A stretch of DNA of 64,000 nucleotides, taken from assembly GCA_021413675.1 (NCBI GenBank), contig JAIOQA010000555.1:1-64000 (forward strand). Direction: 5' to 3'. Under the pieces are notes generated by a model that did not search any database, was not told the origin of the DNA, and was given only the letters and a program-made list of their open reading frames with translations. Within the stretch, counting starts at the first letter, position 1. Each line of letters opens with the position of its first letter. Shown here one piece after another: positions 1 through 8,751 of this stretch. The stretch comes from Deltaproteobacteria bacterium. Its GTDB lineage: Bacteria; Myxococcota_A; Polyangia; Haliangiales; Haliangiaceae. The position numbers and the translations under genes were made by a program.

Positions 1-719
1 TGCATCGCGGGCGTCGGCGCGCGCAGCGGCGCGACCGCCGCGAGCTCGATCCCGCGATCGATCGACGGGAGCGCGGGCGACGCCGGATCCGCGAGCGCGG
101 GCGTGCGCGGTGCGATCGCGCGCGGGGCGTCCCCGCCCTCGCGATGCGCGCGGCCCAGCCGATCGGCGCGGGCCTCGCGCACCGGATCGTGCGCGAAGTG
201 CAGGCCGGCGACGAACGCGTTGGCCTCGCGCACGCCCTCGCCATCGAGCACGTGACCGAGCTCGTGCTCGATCGTCTCGATGTCGGCGAGATCCGCGACC
301 GCGATGTCGAGGCCGCGCGACAGGCCGCGCATGTCGTGGTGCGCCAGCTCGGGCACGTGCCACAGCCGCACACCGCCGAGGTCCAGGCCGTGCGCGGCCT
401 CGAGCGCGGCGCGGACCGCCGCGGGCACGCGGGTCGCGGTGCCGCGGGCCATCAGCTGGTCGAAGGTGACCGGCCCGGCGCCATCGCGCTCGACGTCGAG
501 ATCGAGATCGAGCTCGCGCGCGCCGCTCGGCTGGGCCGCCGCGCCGCGCCCGGCGCCGCGCGGCAGGCCGAGGTCGGCGTCCAGGTCCTCGATCGCGAAC
601 CGCCGCCGGATCGCCGAGGTCGGGATCCGCCGCCCGGGGACCAGCAGCTCGAGCTCGGGGTCCTCGAGATCATCGGTGGCATCGATCGCGCGCTCGAGCT
701 GGTACACGCGCGGTGTCAT
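1..719 (-). CDS. Putative HELGH zinc metalloprotease-like protein (eCIS-core/DUF4157-like), 3' end missing
   Basis: The ATG at 719 opens a frame that runs without a stop to the left edge, so the C-terminus lies outside the window. The visible 239 residues begin MTPRVYQLERAIDATDD, then an acidic/charged N-terminal half, then a region (about residues 105-165) ending in IEHELGHVLDGEGVREANAF. HELGH is a HExxH zinc-protease signature, and the layout (short globular domain, HExxH, then Pro/Ala-rich tail) resembles DUF4157 'eCIS core' proteins, whose motif is usually HELTH. This frame is not interrupted and uses third-position G/C as in neighbours. Function is inferred only; no signal peptide is visible. 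It could equally be an unrelated minimal metalloprotease with a degenerate zinc site. Confidence 0.7.
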   Translation of the reverse strand, partial: MTPRVYQLERAIDATDDLEDPELELLVPGRRIPTSAIRRRFAIEDLDADLGLPRGAGRGAAAQPSGARELDLDLDVERDGAGPVTFDQLMARGTATRVPAAVRAALEAAHGLDLGGVRLWHVPELAHHDMRGLSRGLDIAVADLADIETIEHELGHVLDGEGVREANAFVAGLHFAHDPVREARADRLGRAHREGGDAPRAIAPRTPALADPASPALPSIDRGIELAAVAPLRAPTPAM

Positions 720-883
720 TGCAGCGCGCGAGCCAGCCCCGCACCCGGGCTAGCTATGCGAATTCACGCGACCCGCGCCGATCCAGAGGCCGCGCTCCCT
801 GCAGCACCCCGAGAGGCGCCGCAGCGGCACCCCGCGCGGCTGGCCGGACCGCAGCGTGAGGGCCGGGACTTCGCGCCCGCGAA

Positions 884-1114
884 TCAGGGCGAGCCGGCGG
901 TTCCCGCCGACCAGAGCAGCGCGCCGGCCACGATCATGATCGCGGTCAGCGGCCACAGGCCGAGCGCGACCTCGGCGGTGGCCCGGCCGCGGGTGGCGAG
1001 CACCAGGCCCGCACCGCGCAGGCGCGAGCCGAGCGAGACGCGCGGCGGCGCGACGAGCGCACCGGCCTGACGAACCACGCGCGCAACAGGCATCGATCGA
1101 TCGCTCTGGTCCAT
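884..1114 (-). CDS. Small hypothetical protein with one membrane segment
   Basis: A 76-residue frame starting ATG at 1114; an in-frame ATG at 1093 is an alternative start. A basic stretch (residues about 30-45) precedes a hydrophobic segment of about 20 residues (ALGLWPLTAIMIVAGALLWS) near the C-terminus, as in a tail-anchored or single-pass inner-membrane peptide. I do not recognise a family. It lies between two minus-strand genes and could be transcribed with the downstream HELGH gene, 164 bases away. No strong ribosome binding site is visible, so it may be a chance open frame in GC-rich DNA. Confidence 0.4.
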   Translation of the reverse strand: MDQSDRSMPVARVVRQAGALVAPPRVSLGSRLRGAGLVLATRGRATAEVALGLWPLTAIMIVAGALLWSAGTAGSP

Positions 1115-1276
1115 GATTCAGTATGTCGCCCGGGTCCGGTTTCCGGACACCCCGTCGTGCGCCCTGGTTGCGCCGATCACACCGGGCGCTCCCGCACACC
1201 CCGGCAGAGATCATCCCGCCGACATCAAGGCCCCGCGGATCCGGTCGATGATCCATAATCGGGCCGGCCGCGATCC

Positions 1277-2785
1277 TCAGGTCGCGCGCGCCACGTGCGG
1301 GCCGATCAGCCGGAACAGCTCGAGCGCCGGCTTGTACGCGACCACGAGGCCCGCGATCGTCGCGAGCACGCGGCCGAGCAGCACGAACCCCGGCGGCACC
1401 TGGATGCCGCCGCTGCGGGCCGCGCGCTGGACCTCGGCCATCATCCCCTTCATCTGCGCGCCGTAGTCGACGTCGGCCGCCGCCACGCCGGGCTTCATCG
1501 CCGCGCAGATGAGCTCCGCCATCGTCACGAGCGCCGTGCGATCACCGACGAAGCCGAGCGCGAGCAGCTGCTCGGCCGCGCCGTTGCCGTCGCCGGTGAA
1601 CAGCTTGCCGAGCAGCCGCGCGTAGCCGCGCCGCTCGGCGTCCGACAGCCGCAGCACGCAGCCGAAGTCGAGCACCGCGACGCGGCCGTCGGTCGCGACC
1701 AGGAAGTTGCCGGGGTGCGGATCGGCGTGGACCACGCCGTGCACGAACACCTGGCGCGCGACGCCATCGATCATCGCGCCGATCACGCGCGCGCGCTCGC
1801 CGGCGTCGGCGGCGGTGAGGTGATCGCCGAGGCGCGCGCCGATCACCCGCGCCGAGGTCAGCACCGTGCCGCGTGAGTGGCTCGCGATCACCTCGGGCAC
1901 GAACAGCGGCGCGACCATCATCGCGCTCATCTCGCGCGCCGACGCCGCCTCGCGCACGTAGTCGAGCTCCTCGCGCAGCGCCGCGCCCAGCTCGCGCGCG
2001 AACGTGCCGAGGTCGGCGCCCGGGATCAGATCGCCAGCGATCGCCGCGAGCGCGGCCAGCGCCGAGATGTCGGCCTCGATGATCTCGTCGATGCCCGGGA
2101 CCTGCACCTTGACCGCGACCTCGCGGCCGTCGGCGAGGGTCGCGAGGTGGACCTGAGCCAGCGACGCGGCCGCGACCGGCTCGCGCTCGAACGACGCGAA
2201 CAGCTCGCCGACCGGGCCGCCGAGCTCGGCCTCGAGGCGATCGATCACGGCGTCGCCCGGGACCGCGGGCACGCGATCCTGCAGCTCGGCCAGCGCCGCC
2301 GCCCAGATCGGGCCGACCAGATCGGGCCGGCACGACGCGACCTGTCCGAGCTTGAGCACGCCGCCGCGCAGCTCGATGCAGGCGTCGCGCGCGCGGGCCG
2401 CGAGCTGCTGGTGCACCGCCTCGGGCACGCGGTCGTAGCCGCCGAACTTCGCGCGCAGGAGGTGCCAGCGGTAGAGCGCCAGGAGCTGCGCGCCCTCGCG
2501 CACGACCTTCGCGATGCGCGGCGTGGCCCGCCCGGTCGACGCCCAGCCCTCCCACTGCGCGCGCGCCGCCGCGGCGAGGCGCTCGCCGTCCTTGCCGATC
2601 GCGTTGACGTCGGCGACCACGTCGGTGGTCAGGCGATCGACGTTGCGGGTGACCCGGCGGACCAGGTCGGCGATCGCCTCGAGCAGCGCCGGCGCGGCGT
2701 CGCGCAGGTTGGCGCCCTCGGCGCGATCGGCGCGGCGGGCGCGGTGGGGCACGAGCGCGGTCGAGGTCGCAGGCATCGGTTCCAT
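1277..2785 (-). CDS. ABC1/AarF (UbiB) family atypical kinase
   Basis: This 502-residue protein carries the diagnostic ABC1 motifs in order: KLGQ (the KxGQ motif that replaces the usual P-loop), AAASLAQVH (the alanine-rich loop), VAVKVQVPG (the ATP-binding lysine), HADPHPGNF (catalytic loop) and VLDFGC (DFG). Family members are ADP/ATP-binding kinases or ATPases linked to isoprenoid quinone metabolism and other lipid processes. No C-terminal membrane pair typical of UbiB is obvious, so a ubiquinone role is not assigned. The open frame extends far upstream, but the ATG at 2785 is chosen because GAGGAGC lies just before it and because a good promoter lies 50-80 bases upstream. It is divergent from the M14 peptidase gene. 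Confidence 0.9.
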   Translation of the reverse strand: MEPMPATSTALVPHRARRADRAEGANLRDAAPALLEAIADLVRRVTRNVDRLTTDVVADVNAIGKDGERLAAAARAQWEGWASTGRATPRIAKVVREGAQLLALYRWHLLRAKFGGYDRVPEAVHQQLAARARDACIELRGGVLKLGQVASCRPDLVGPIWAAALAELQDRVPAVPGDAVIDRLEAELGGPVGELFASFEREPVAAASLAQVHLATLADGREVAVKVQVPGIDEIIEADISALAALAAIAGDLIPGADLGTFARELGAALREELDYVREAASAREMSAMMVAPLFVPEVIASHSRGTVLTSARVIGARLGDHLTAADAGERARVIGAMIDGVARQVFVHGVVHADPHPGNFLVATDGRVAVLDFGCVLRLSDAERRGYARLLGKLFTGDGNGAAEQLLALGFVGDRTALVTMAELICAAMKPGVAAADVDYGAQMKGMMAEVQRAARSGGIQVPPGFVLLGRVLATIAGLVVAYKPALELFRLIGPHVARAT

Positions 2786-2821
2786 CTCGGAGCTCCTCGC
2801 GTCCGCGCCTGCGGACGACTG

Positions 2822-2865
2822 ATTACTTTGTAATACGAAATATAACACGAGCCGCGGCGTGTCAA
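2822..2865 (-). promoter_or_regulatory. Promoter with overlapping palindrome for the ABC1 kinase gene
   Basis: Read on the minus strand: a consensus -35 TTGACA (2865-2860), then TATTTC (2842-2837) at a 17-base spacing, or TATATT (2844-2839) at 15. Directly downstream is the perfect inverted repeat ATTAC-AAA-GTAAT (2834-2822), where the start of transcription would be. This AT-rich island stands out in otherwise very GC-rich DNA. The palindrome placement suggests a repressor operator; the regulator is not identifiable here. Confidence 0.7.
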
Positions 2866-2956
2866 GGACGGCGCGAACCGCGGCGCGAACCGCGGGGCGC
2901 GCACCGCGGCCGCAAGGACGGCGCGGCCGGACGCGCACCGCGCGACGAGCCCGGGG

Positions 2957-2962
2957 TACGCT
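2957..2962 (+). promoter_or_regulatory. TACGCT -10-like element before the M14 peptidase gene
   Basis: TACGCT ends 9 bases before the ATG at 2972, so transcription would begin at or 2-3 bases before the start codon. The same TACNCT element precedes several other genes in this window at 6-9 bases. No convincing -35 hexamer is visible. Confidence 0.4.
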
Positions 2963-2971
2963 GGCGCCCGC

Positions 2972-4693
2972 ATGACGCGTCCCTCGCTCGACGATCTCGA
3001 TCGCGGCTTCCGCCACTCGTACCTCGACTACGCCGCGCTGACCGCGCAGGTGAAGGCCTGGGCCGACGCCTTCCCCGAGGTCGTGCGCCTGTCGAGCCTG
3101 GGCACCACGCCCGAGGGCCGCGAGCAGTGGCTGCTCGCGATCGGCCCCGCGCTCGACGAGCGCCGCCCCGCGGCCTGGGTCGACGGCAACATGCACGCGT
3201 CGGAGCTGGCCGGCTCGAGCGTCGCGCTGGCGATCGCCGAGGACGTCATCCGGCTGCACGTGACCGGCACGGTCCACGAGCTCGCCCACCCGATCGTCGC
3301 GCGCCTCAAGGGCGTGCGGTTCTTCGTGCTGCCGCGGATGTCGCCGGACGGCGCCGAGAAGGTGCTGACCACCGCGCAGTACGTCCGCTCGGTGCCGCGC
3401 GACGAGCGCCCCGATCGGGGCGCGCCGCGCTGGCGCACCGGCGACATCGACGGCGACGGCCTCGCGCTGGTGATGCGCGTCAAGGACCCGGGCGGCGACT
3501 ACGTCGAGGCGCCCAACCTGCCCGGCGTGCTGGTGCAGCGCGAGATCGAGGACGAGGGCCCGTTCTACCGGATCTACCCCGAGGGCACGATCGAGCACTT
3601 CGACGGCCACACGATCCCGGCGCCGCACTACCTCGGCGACAACCCGATCGATCTCAACCGCAACTTCCCGTGGTCGTGGACGCCGCACCACGAGCAGATC
3701 GGCGCCGGTCCGTTCCCGGCGTCGGAGCCCGAGGCACGCAACGTGGTCGCGTTCACGAGCGCGCACCCCGAGATCTTCGCGTGGCTCAACCTGCACACGT
3801 TCGGCGGCGTGCTGATCCGGCCGCTCGGGCACGGCCCCGACAGCAAGATGGATCAGGACGACCTCGCGATCTTCCGGCAGCTCGAGGCGTGGATGGACAC
3901 CCACGTCGGCTATCCGACGGTGTCGGGCTACGAGGAGTTCCTCTACCAGCCCGACAAGCCGCTGCACGGCGACCTCACCGACTACGCCTACAACCAGCGC
4001 GGCGCGCTGGCCTACGTCGTCGAACTCTGGGACCTGTTCGCGCGCCTCGGCCTGCCCCGCCCCAAGAAGTTCGTCGACTACTACAACCGGCTGTCGCGCG
4101 CCGACGTCGTGAAGATGGCGTGGTGGGATCGCGAGGAGAACGAGGGCCGCGTGTTCCGGCCGTGGCGCGCGTTCCACCACCCGCAGCTCGGCGAGGTCGA
4201 GGTCGGCGGGCTCGATCCGCGCATCGGCATCTGGAACCCGCCGCTCAACCAGCTCGAGACCGTGTGCCGCGGCCAGAGCGAGGTCTACCTGCGGCTCGCC
4301 GCGCTCGCGCCCGCGGTGACGATCGGCAAGGTCACGCGCACGCCGCTCGGCGACGACCTGACCCGCGTCGAGGTCCGCGTCGACAACGTCGGCTACCTGC
4401 CGACCCACGTGCTGTCGTCGGCGAAGAAGCTCGACTGGAACGAGCCGGTCCACGTCGACTGCGCGCCCGACGGCTGCGCCCTGGTCGACGCCGGCCAGGC
4501 CCACCAGGTGGTCGGCCACCTCGACGGCTGGGGCCGCGGCCTGTTCGCGGGCGCCAACGAGCCGTCGTTCATGCGCTCGAACGGCAACGCCAACAGCGGA
4601 CGGATCGTGTACCTGGTGCGCGGCAAGGGCGCGCTGGCGCTGCGCGTCGGCTCGTGCCGCGTCGGCTGGTTCACCGAGACGATCTCGGTCTAG
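2972..4693 (+). CDS. M14 family zinc carboxypeptidase
   Basis: A 573-residue protein. The M14 zinc site is visible as H75-x-x-E78 within DGNMHASELAGSS and a third ligand H276 in AWLNLHTFGG. The substrate-carboxylate motif is DLNRNFPWSW (residues 229-237), and the proposed catalytic glutamate is E352 in AYVVELWDLF. The first 360 residues form the peptidase; the remaining 210 look like a beta-rich C-terminal extension. There is no signal peptide, so a cytoplasmic role (or non-classical export) is likely. The start is ATG 2972. Its stop lies 7 bases before apaH, so the two are probably cotranscribed. Confidence 0.93.
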   Translation: MTRPSLDDLDRGFRHSYLDYAALTAQVKAWADAFPEVVRLSSLGTTPEGREQWLLAIGPALDERRPAAWVDGNMHASELAGSSVALAIAEDVIRLHVTGTVHELAHPIVARLKGVRFFVLPRMSPDGAEKVLTTAQYVRSVPRDERPDRGAPRWRTGDIDGDGLALVMRVKDPGGDYVEAPNLPGVLVQREIEDEGPFYRIYPEGTIEHFDGHTIPAPHYLGDNPIDLNRNFPWSWTPHHEQIGAGPFPASEPEARNVVAFTSAHPEIFAWLNLHTFGGVLIRPLGHGPDSKMDQDDLAIFRQLEAWMDTHVGYPTVSGYEEFLYQPDKPLHGDLTDYAYNQRGALAYVVELWDLFARLGLPRPKKFVDYYNRLSRADVVKMAWWDREENEGRVFRPWRAFHHPQLGEVEVGGLDPRIGIWNPPLNQLETVCRGQSEVYLRLAALAPAVTIGKVTRTPLGDDLTRVEVRVDNVGYLPTHVLSSAKKLDWNEPVHVDCAPDGCALVDAGQAHQVVGHLDGWGRGLFAGANEPSFMRSNGNANSGRIVYLVRGKGALALRVGSCRVGWFTETISV

Positions 4694-4700
4694 GGATCGC

Positions 4701-5495
4701 ATGGCGCTCTACGCGATCGGCGACGTCCAGGGCTGCATGACCAGCCTCGAGCGGCTGCTCGCGCGGCTGCCGCTCACCGCCGACGATCGGCTGTGGCTGG
4801 TCGGCGATCTGGTCAACCGCGGGCCGCGCTCGCTCGAGGTCCTGCGCTGGGCGCGCGGCGAGCCGCGGGTCACGGTCGTGCTCGGCAACCACGACCTCCA
4901 CCTGCTCGGGCGGATCGCGGGGACGGCGGCGGCCAAGCGCCGCGACACGCTCGACAGCGTGCTGGCCGCGCCCGACATCGAGGCGCTCGCCGACTGGCTG
5001 CGCGCGCAGCCGCTGATCCACGTCGAGGCCGGGCGCATCCTGGTGCACGCGGGCCTGCACCCGCGGTGGAGCGCGACCACGGCGCGCGCTCTCGCCGCCG
5101 AGCTCGAGGCCGGGCTCCGCGCGCCGACCTGGAAGCGCTGGCTCGCGCAGCTCGACGGCGCGACGCCGCGCTGGCGCGACGCGCTCACCGGCGCCGAGCG
5201 GGTGCGCGGCCTGCTGTCGTACTTCGTGCGGGTCCGCACCTGCTCGCCCGACGGCGCCGCGAACCCCGACTTCGATGGCCACCCGCGCGACGCGCCGAAG
5301 GGCTTCGCGCCGTGGTTCGCGCTGCCCGAGCCGGCGTGGGGCGATCACGAGGTCGTGTTCGGCCACTGGGCGGCGCTCGGGCTCGATCTCGGCAAGCGCC
5401 ACGTCGCGACCGACTCGGGCTGCGTGTGGGGCAAGCGGCTGTCCGCGGTCCGGCTGGACGATCGCGCGGTCTTCCAGGTCAACGCCGCGGAGTAG
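4701..5495 (+). CDS. apaH: Symmetrical bis(5'-nucleosyl)-tetraphosphatase (ApaH)
   Basis: A 264-residue calcineurin-type phosphoesterase, normal length for ApaH. Metal-binding motifs are GDVQG (residues 7-11), GDLVNRGP and GNHD, followed by the downstream HAGLHP and GHWAALG histidine motifs. ApaH hydrolyses Ap4A to two ADP and also removes Np4 caps from RNA, acting in the cytoplasm. ATG at 4701 follows the M14 stop by 7 bases, suggesting coupled expression; no functional link between the two is obvious. Confidence 0.95.
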   Translation: MALYAIGDVQGCMTSLERLLARLPLTADDRLWLVGDLVNRGPRSLEVLRWARGEPRVTVVLGNHDLHLLGRIAGTAAAKRRDTLDSVLAAPDIEALADWLRAQPLIHVEAGRILVHAGLHPRWSATTARALAAELEAGLRAPTWKRWLAQLDGATPRWRDALTGAERVRGLLSYFVRVRTCSPDGAANPDFDGHPRDAPKGFAPWFALPEPAWGDHEVVFGHWAALGLDLGKRHVATDSGCVWGKRLSAVRLDDRAVFQVNAAE

Positions 5496-5570
5496 CGGCG
5501 GTTTGCCTCACGCGCGCGACGATCGCGCGGCTTGCGCGGTGCGCGGCAGAGGGCGATCATCGGCCTCGCC

Positions 5571-6002
5571 ATGACCCGTATCGCGCACATCATGACGCCG
5601 CACCCGACGACGATCCCCGCCACGGCCACCGCCGAGGAGGCCGCGCGCGCGATGCTCGCGGGCGGCCTGCGCCACCTGCCGGTGGTCGATGCGGCGGGCG
5701 TGCTGGTCGGCATCCTCAGCGATCGCGATCTGCGCGGTCCGCTGCTCGGCGACCTCGCGGGACGCCCGGCGCCGGCGCGGACGGTCCCGGTCGCGTCGAT
5801 CATGACGACCGGCGCGATCACCGCCGTGCCGGACGACGACGTCGGCACGGTCGCGCGCCAGATCGTCGAGCACCGCATCGGCGCGGTGCCGATCGTCGAT
5901 GCCGCTGGCACGCCGGTCGGGATCGTCAGCTTCGTCGACGTGCTGCGCCGCCTGGCCGAGGAAGCCGAGCAGGACGCGCGCGCGGTCGCGCTGATCGACT
6001 GA
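5571..6002 (+). CDS. CBS-domain pair protein
   Basis: A 143-residue stand-alone pair of CBS domains. The first begins at IAHIMTPHPTTIPATAT and contains LPVVDAAGVLVGILSDRDL; the second begins at VASIMTTGAI and contains IGAVPIVDAAGTPVGIVSFVDV. CBS pairs bind adenosyl ligands (AMP, ATP, SAM) and act as energy or redox sensors. The frame is open further upstream from a TTG at 5532, but ATG 5571 gives the canonical MTRIAHIM start seen in such proteins. It converges on the next gene with a terminator between. Confidence 0.88.
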   Translation: MTRIAHIMTPHPTTIPATATAEEAARAMLAGGLRHLPVVDAAGVLVGILSDRDLRGPLLGDLAGRPAPARTVPVASIMTTGAITAVPDDDVGTVARQIVEHRIGAVPIVDAAGTPVGIVSFVDVLRRLAEEAEQDARAVALID

Positions 6003-6078
6003 GGCGAGCGAAGCGAGCCGGTTCAGGATCCGGAGGAGATCGGGCTGCGCGTCCTCGCGCGGGCCGATCGATCGAAAA

Positions 6079-6108
6079 GAGGCTGCCATCCGAAAGGATG
6101 ACAGCCTC
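6079..6108 (-). terminator. Intrinsic terminator of the beta-propeller-like gene
   Basis: On the minus strand GAGGCTGTCATCC pairs with GGATGGCAGCCTC across a TTTC loop (13 pairs including one G-U) and is followed by TTTTC. On the plus strand one pair becomes a C-A mismatch, so termination is best oriented for the minus-strand gene ending at 6123, though the hairpin may also limit read-through from the CBS gene. Confidence 0.8.
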
Positions 6109-6122
6109 TGAGCCGGGTCGGG

Positions 6123-7433
6123 CTACTCGCCGTCGCCCGACCAGGTCGCGCCGGTCGCGCCGCGGAACAGCTCGCGCCAGCCGTAGCGCGGCGACCAGCG
6201 CCACAGGTGGCCGTCGCGGATCACCAGCGGGCGCCCGCCACCGTCGACCGCGACGATCGGGTCGTCGCCGAAAGCGTGGGCGATCGGGTGAGCGCGCAGG
6301 CCGCACAGCTCGACCAGCGTGCCGCGCTCGACGAACAGCGCCCGCGCGCCGATCGTGGGCTGCAGCTGGGCCATCATGAGGCTGCGCGCCCGGCGCCGCG
6401 GATCGCGCGCCTCGCACGGTGCGCTCTCGGTGGGATCGTCGCCGCCGCGCACGCAGCCGAGGCGGTAGCGCCAGCTCGCGCCGGTGTCGTCGAGGGTCTC
6501 GAGCACCGGGCCGCCACCGCCGGCGTGGAACGTCGCGCTCTCCAGCTCGCCGCCGAGCGCGTAGCTGCTGGCGACGTAGTCGTCGAGCCCGCACATGTCC
6601 TGGATGTGACCGCCGCGGTAGATCACGCCGTCCCAGGCCCGGCCACCGACGAGATCATCGAAGCGCCCGTCGGGGGTCGCCTGCGCGCGCCAGCGACCGC
6701 CGGCCCGGCTGACGAGGAGCTGGCCGTCGCCGACCCACAGCGCATCGCGCCCCACCGCGATCAGCGCGCCGGCGGGCTCGCGCTCGCGGTCCCCGGTCGC
6801 GCTCGCGTGCAGCTCCCAGCGCTCGGCGCCGCGCGGGTCGCGGATGCCGAGCCGCGTGTCGGTCGCGGCGTAGATCCGTCCGTCGTCGTCGATCGCGATC
6901 GCGCGGATCGGCTCGTCGCTGGCGAGCACCTGGCGAAAATGCGCGCCGTCGTCGATCGAGGCCCAGGCCTCGTCGGCGACGCGCACCGCGATCACCGGGC
7001 GGCGGGCGGAGGCCGCGACCTCGACGACCGGCTCGAGGCGGATCCCCTGCGCGGCCTCGGCGTCGGCGCGATCGTCGTAGACGCCGGGCGAGACCGGCCG
7101 ACCGATCGCGCGATCCGGCACCGGCGGCACCGGGCACGCGGGATCGTCGATCGGCGGCGCGACCAGCACCGGGATCGCCAGCACCTGCGGCGCGGGACGC
7201 ACGATCACCGGCGGCACGACGATCGGCGGCGCCGCGACTGGCACGACCACGGCGATCGCGTCGGGCGCGCCGCTGGTCTGCGCGAGTGCGAGGAACAGCA
7301 GCGAGGTGCCCCCGAACGCGAGTGCGATCGTGCGGCGCGTGCGACGCGCGACCTGGCGTCGCGGCGCCTCGTCATCGACGGCGCGCGCGAGTGGTGCGCG
7401 GGCGTCCCGAGCCTCCCATCCCGGATCGGACAT
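6123..7433 (-). CDS. Membrane-anchored beta-propeller-like protein (BNR/Asp-box-like), function unknown
   Basis: A 436-residue protein with a cytoplasmic basic N-terminus (about residues 1-34), one membrane segment (TIALAFGGTSLLFLALA), a Pro/Val-rich linker (about 60-100) and a globular outer domain. That domain contains repeated 'value at a step' blades such as WASIDDGAHFRQVLASDEPI, DDDGRIYAATDTRLGIRD and RDALWVGDGQLLVSRAG, which resemble Asp-box/YCF48-type propeller blades. Paired cysteines near the C-terminus suggest an exported location. No catalytic motif is visible. Termination is at the hairpin immediately downstream. It is not in an obvious operon. Confidence 0.75.
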   Translation of the reverse strand: MSDPGWEARDARAPLARAVDDEAPRRQVARRTRRTIALAFGGTSLLFLALAQTSGAPDAIAVVVPVAAPPIVVPPVIVRPAPQVLAIPVLVAPPIDDPACPVPPVPDRAIGRPVSPGVYDDRADAEAAQGIRLEPVVEVAASARRPVIAVRVADEAWASIDDGAHFRQVLASDEPIRAIAIDDDGRIYAATDTRLGIRDPRGAERWELHASATGDREREPAGALIAVGRDALWVGDGQLLVSRAGGRWRAQATPDGRFDDLVGGRAWDGVIYRGGHIQDMCGLDDYVASSYALGGELESATFHAGGGGPVLETLDDTGASWRYRLGCVRGGDDPTESAPCEARDPRRRARSLMMAQLQPTIGARALFVERGTLVELCGLRAHPIAHAFGDDPIVAVDGGGRPLVIRDGHLWRWSPRYGWRELFRGATGATWSGDGE

Positions 7434-7553
7434 GCGCCACGACCCAGCAAGGCGCGCGCCACTCGCGGCGCTGCGCCCGCTCGACGACGTCGCGACCGCG
7501 AACGATCGTGCGTGTCGCGCGAGCCACGCGCCGCGTGGTCAGCGAGACGCGAT

Positions 7554-8738
7554 CTACGCGCGCGCCGCGATCGCCGCCGCGACCGCCGCCGGCCAGTCGA
7601 TGCCCGCCGGCACCCGGCCCTCGGCGCGATCCGGGCGACCGCCGCCGCGGCCGCCGCTCGCCTTGGCGATCGCGCCCAGCAACCCGCCGCAGTCCAGCGC
7701 CGAGCCGGCGGCGCGCATCATCACGACCGCGGTGCCCTCGGCGCCGGGCGCGGCCAGCAGCGCATCGCGGCCGAGCTCGACCAGCCGCGACGCGACCGCG
7801 CGCGCCAGCTCGGCGTCGCCATCGACGGTCGCGATGACCGCGCCGTCGGTGCCCGACGCCAGCGACGCGGCGACCAGCGCCGCGAGCTGCCTGGTCTGAT
7901 CGCGCAGCGCCTCGCGGGTCGCCTGCAGATCGCGGCGCAGCTTGTCGACCGCCGGCGGCAGCTCCGCGGGCCCGCAGGTGAACGCGCTCGCCAGCCCGCG
8001 CACGATCCGATCGCGCGCCGCGAGCTCGGCCCGCGCCCGCGCGCCAGCGACGAACGTGATCCGCGTCAGGCCCTTGTAGCGCTCGGTGCCGAGGATGCGG
8101 ATCGAGCCGATCTGGCCGGTGCGCGCGCAGTGGGTGCCGCCGCACGGCGAGTAGTCGAAGTCGCCGATCGCGAGCACGCGCACGTTGTCGTCGACCTTGG
8201 GCTCGCGCCGCAGCGGCAGCGTGGCCAGCTCGCCGGCCTCGGGGAACCACGCGCGGATCGCCAGATCGTCGTCGATGACCGCGTTGGCGAGGTCCTCGGC
8301 GCGGGCCAGCTCCGCCTCGGGGATCGGATCGCGCGCGACGTCGATCGTGCACGCGTTCTCGCCGAGGCGCGCCGACTGGGTCGCCGCGTTCGCCTCCTTG
8401 ACCAGCGCCGCCGACAGCACGTGCTGGCCGGTGTGCAGCGCCATGTGCACGCGCCGGCGGGGCCAGTCGATCGCGCCCGCGACCTCGGCGCCGATCGCCG
8501 GCCGCTCGTGCCCGGCCTCGACGACGTGATGGATCGCGCCGGCGTCGTCGTGCTGCACGTCGATGATGGGCACACCGCCGAGCACGCCGTGGTCGGCGCC
8601 CTGGCCGCCGGCCTCGGGATAGAAGCCGGTCTGATCGAGGACGACCGCCGGGCGATCGCGCCAGGTGGAGTGCGCGAGGACGCGCGCGGTGAAGGCCCGG
8701 GCGAACGAGTCGGCGTGATAGAGGCGGACGGTGGTCAC
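7554..8738 (-). CDS. alaX: AlaX-type alanyl-tRNA editing hydrolase with DHHA1 tail
   Basis: A 394-residue protein matching the editing half of AlaRS. It has PEAGGQGADHG (the GGQ-containing loop), the zinc motif HTGQH (HxxxH) and the second half CGGTHC (CxxxH), followed by a coiled linker and a DHHA1-like C-terminal domain with SGGRGGGRPDRAEG. It clears Ser/Gly-mischarged tRNA(Ala) in trans. The open frame reaches 8813, but GTG 8738 (VTTVRLYHADS) is chosen because it follows the upstream stop at 8752 by 13 bases and gives the usual AlaX N-terminus. It is the last gene of the Bat operon, an unusual neighbour. Confidence 0.9.
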   Translation of the reverse strand: MTTVRLYHADSFARAFTARVLAHSTWRDRPAVVLDQTGFYPEAGGQGADHGVLGGVPIIDVQHDDAGAIHHVVEAGHERPAIGAEVAGAIDWPRRRVHMALHTGQHVLSAALVKEANAATQSARLGENACTIDVARDPIPEAELARAEDLANAVIDDDLAIRAWFPEAGELATLPLRREPKVDDNVRVLAIGDFDYSPCGGTHCARTGQIGSIRILGTERYKGLTRITFVAGARARAELAARDRIVRGLASAFTCGPAELPPAVDKLRRDLQATREALRDQTRQLAALVAASLASGTDGAVIATVDGDAELARAVASRLVELGRDALLAAPGAEGTAVVMMRAAGSALDCGGLLGAIAKASGGRGGGRPDRAEGRVPAGIDWPAAVAAAIAARA

Positions 8739-8751
8739 GCGCGCAGCATAG

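Noticed and set aside
750-1256. A 168-codon minus-strand frame
   Set aside because: It is Arg/Gly-rich without domains and overlaps the better-supported 76-residue membrane protein in another frame.
1277-4702. The long minus-strand frame covering both the M14 gene and the ABC1 kinase
   Set aside because: Only the part from 2785 is supported; the remainder is antisense to the M14 peptidase, which has clear active-site motifs.
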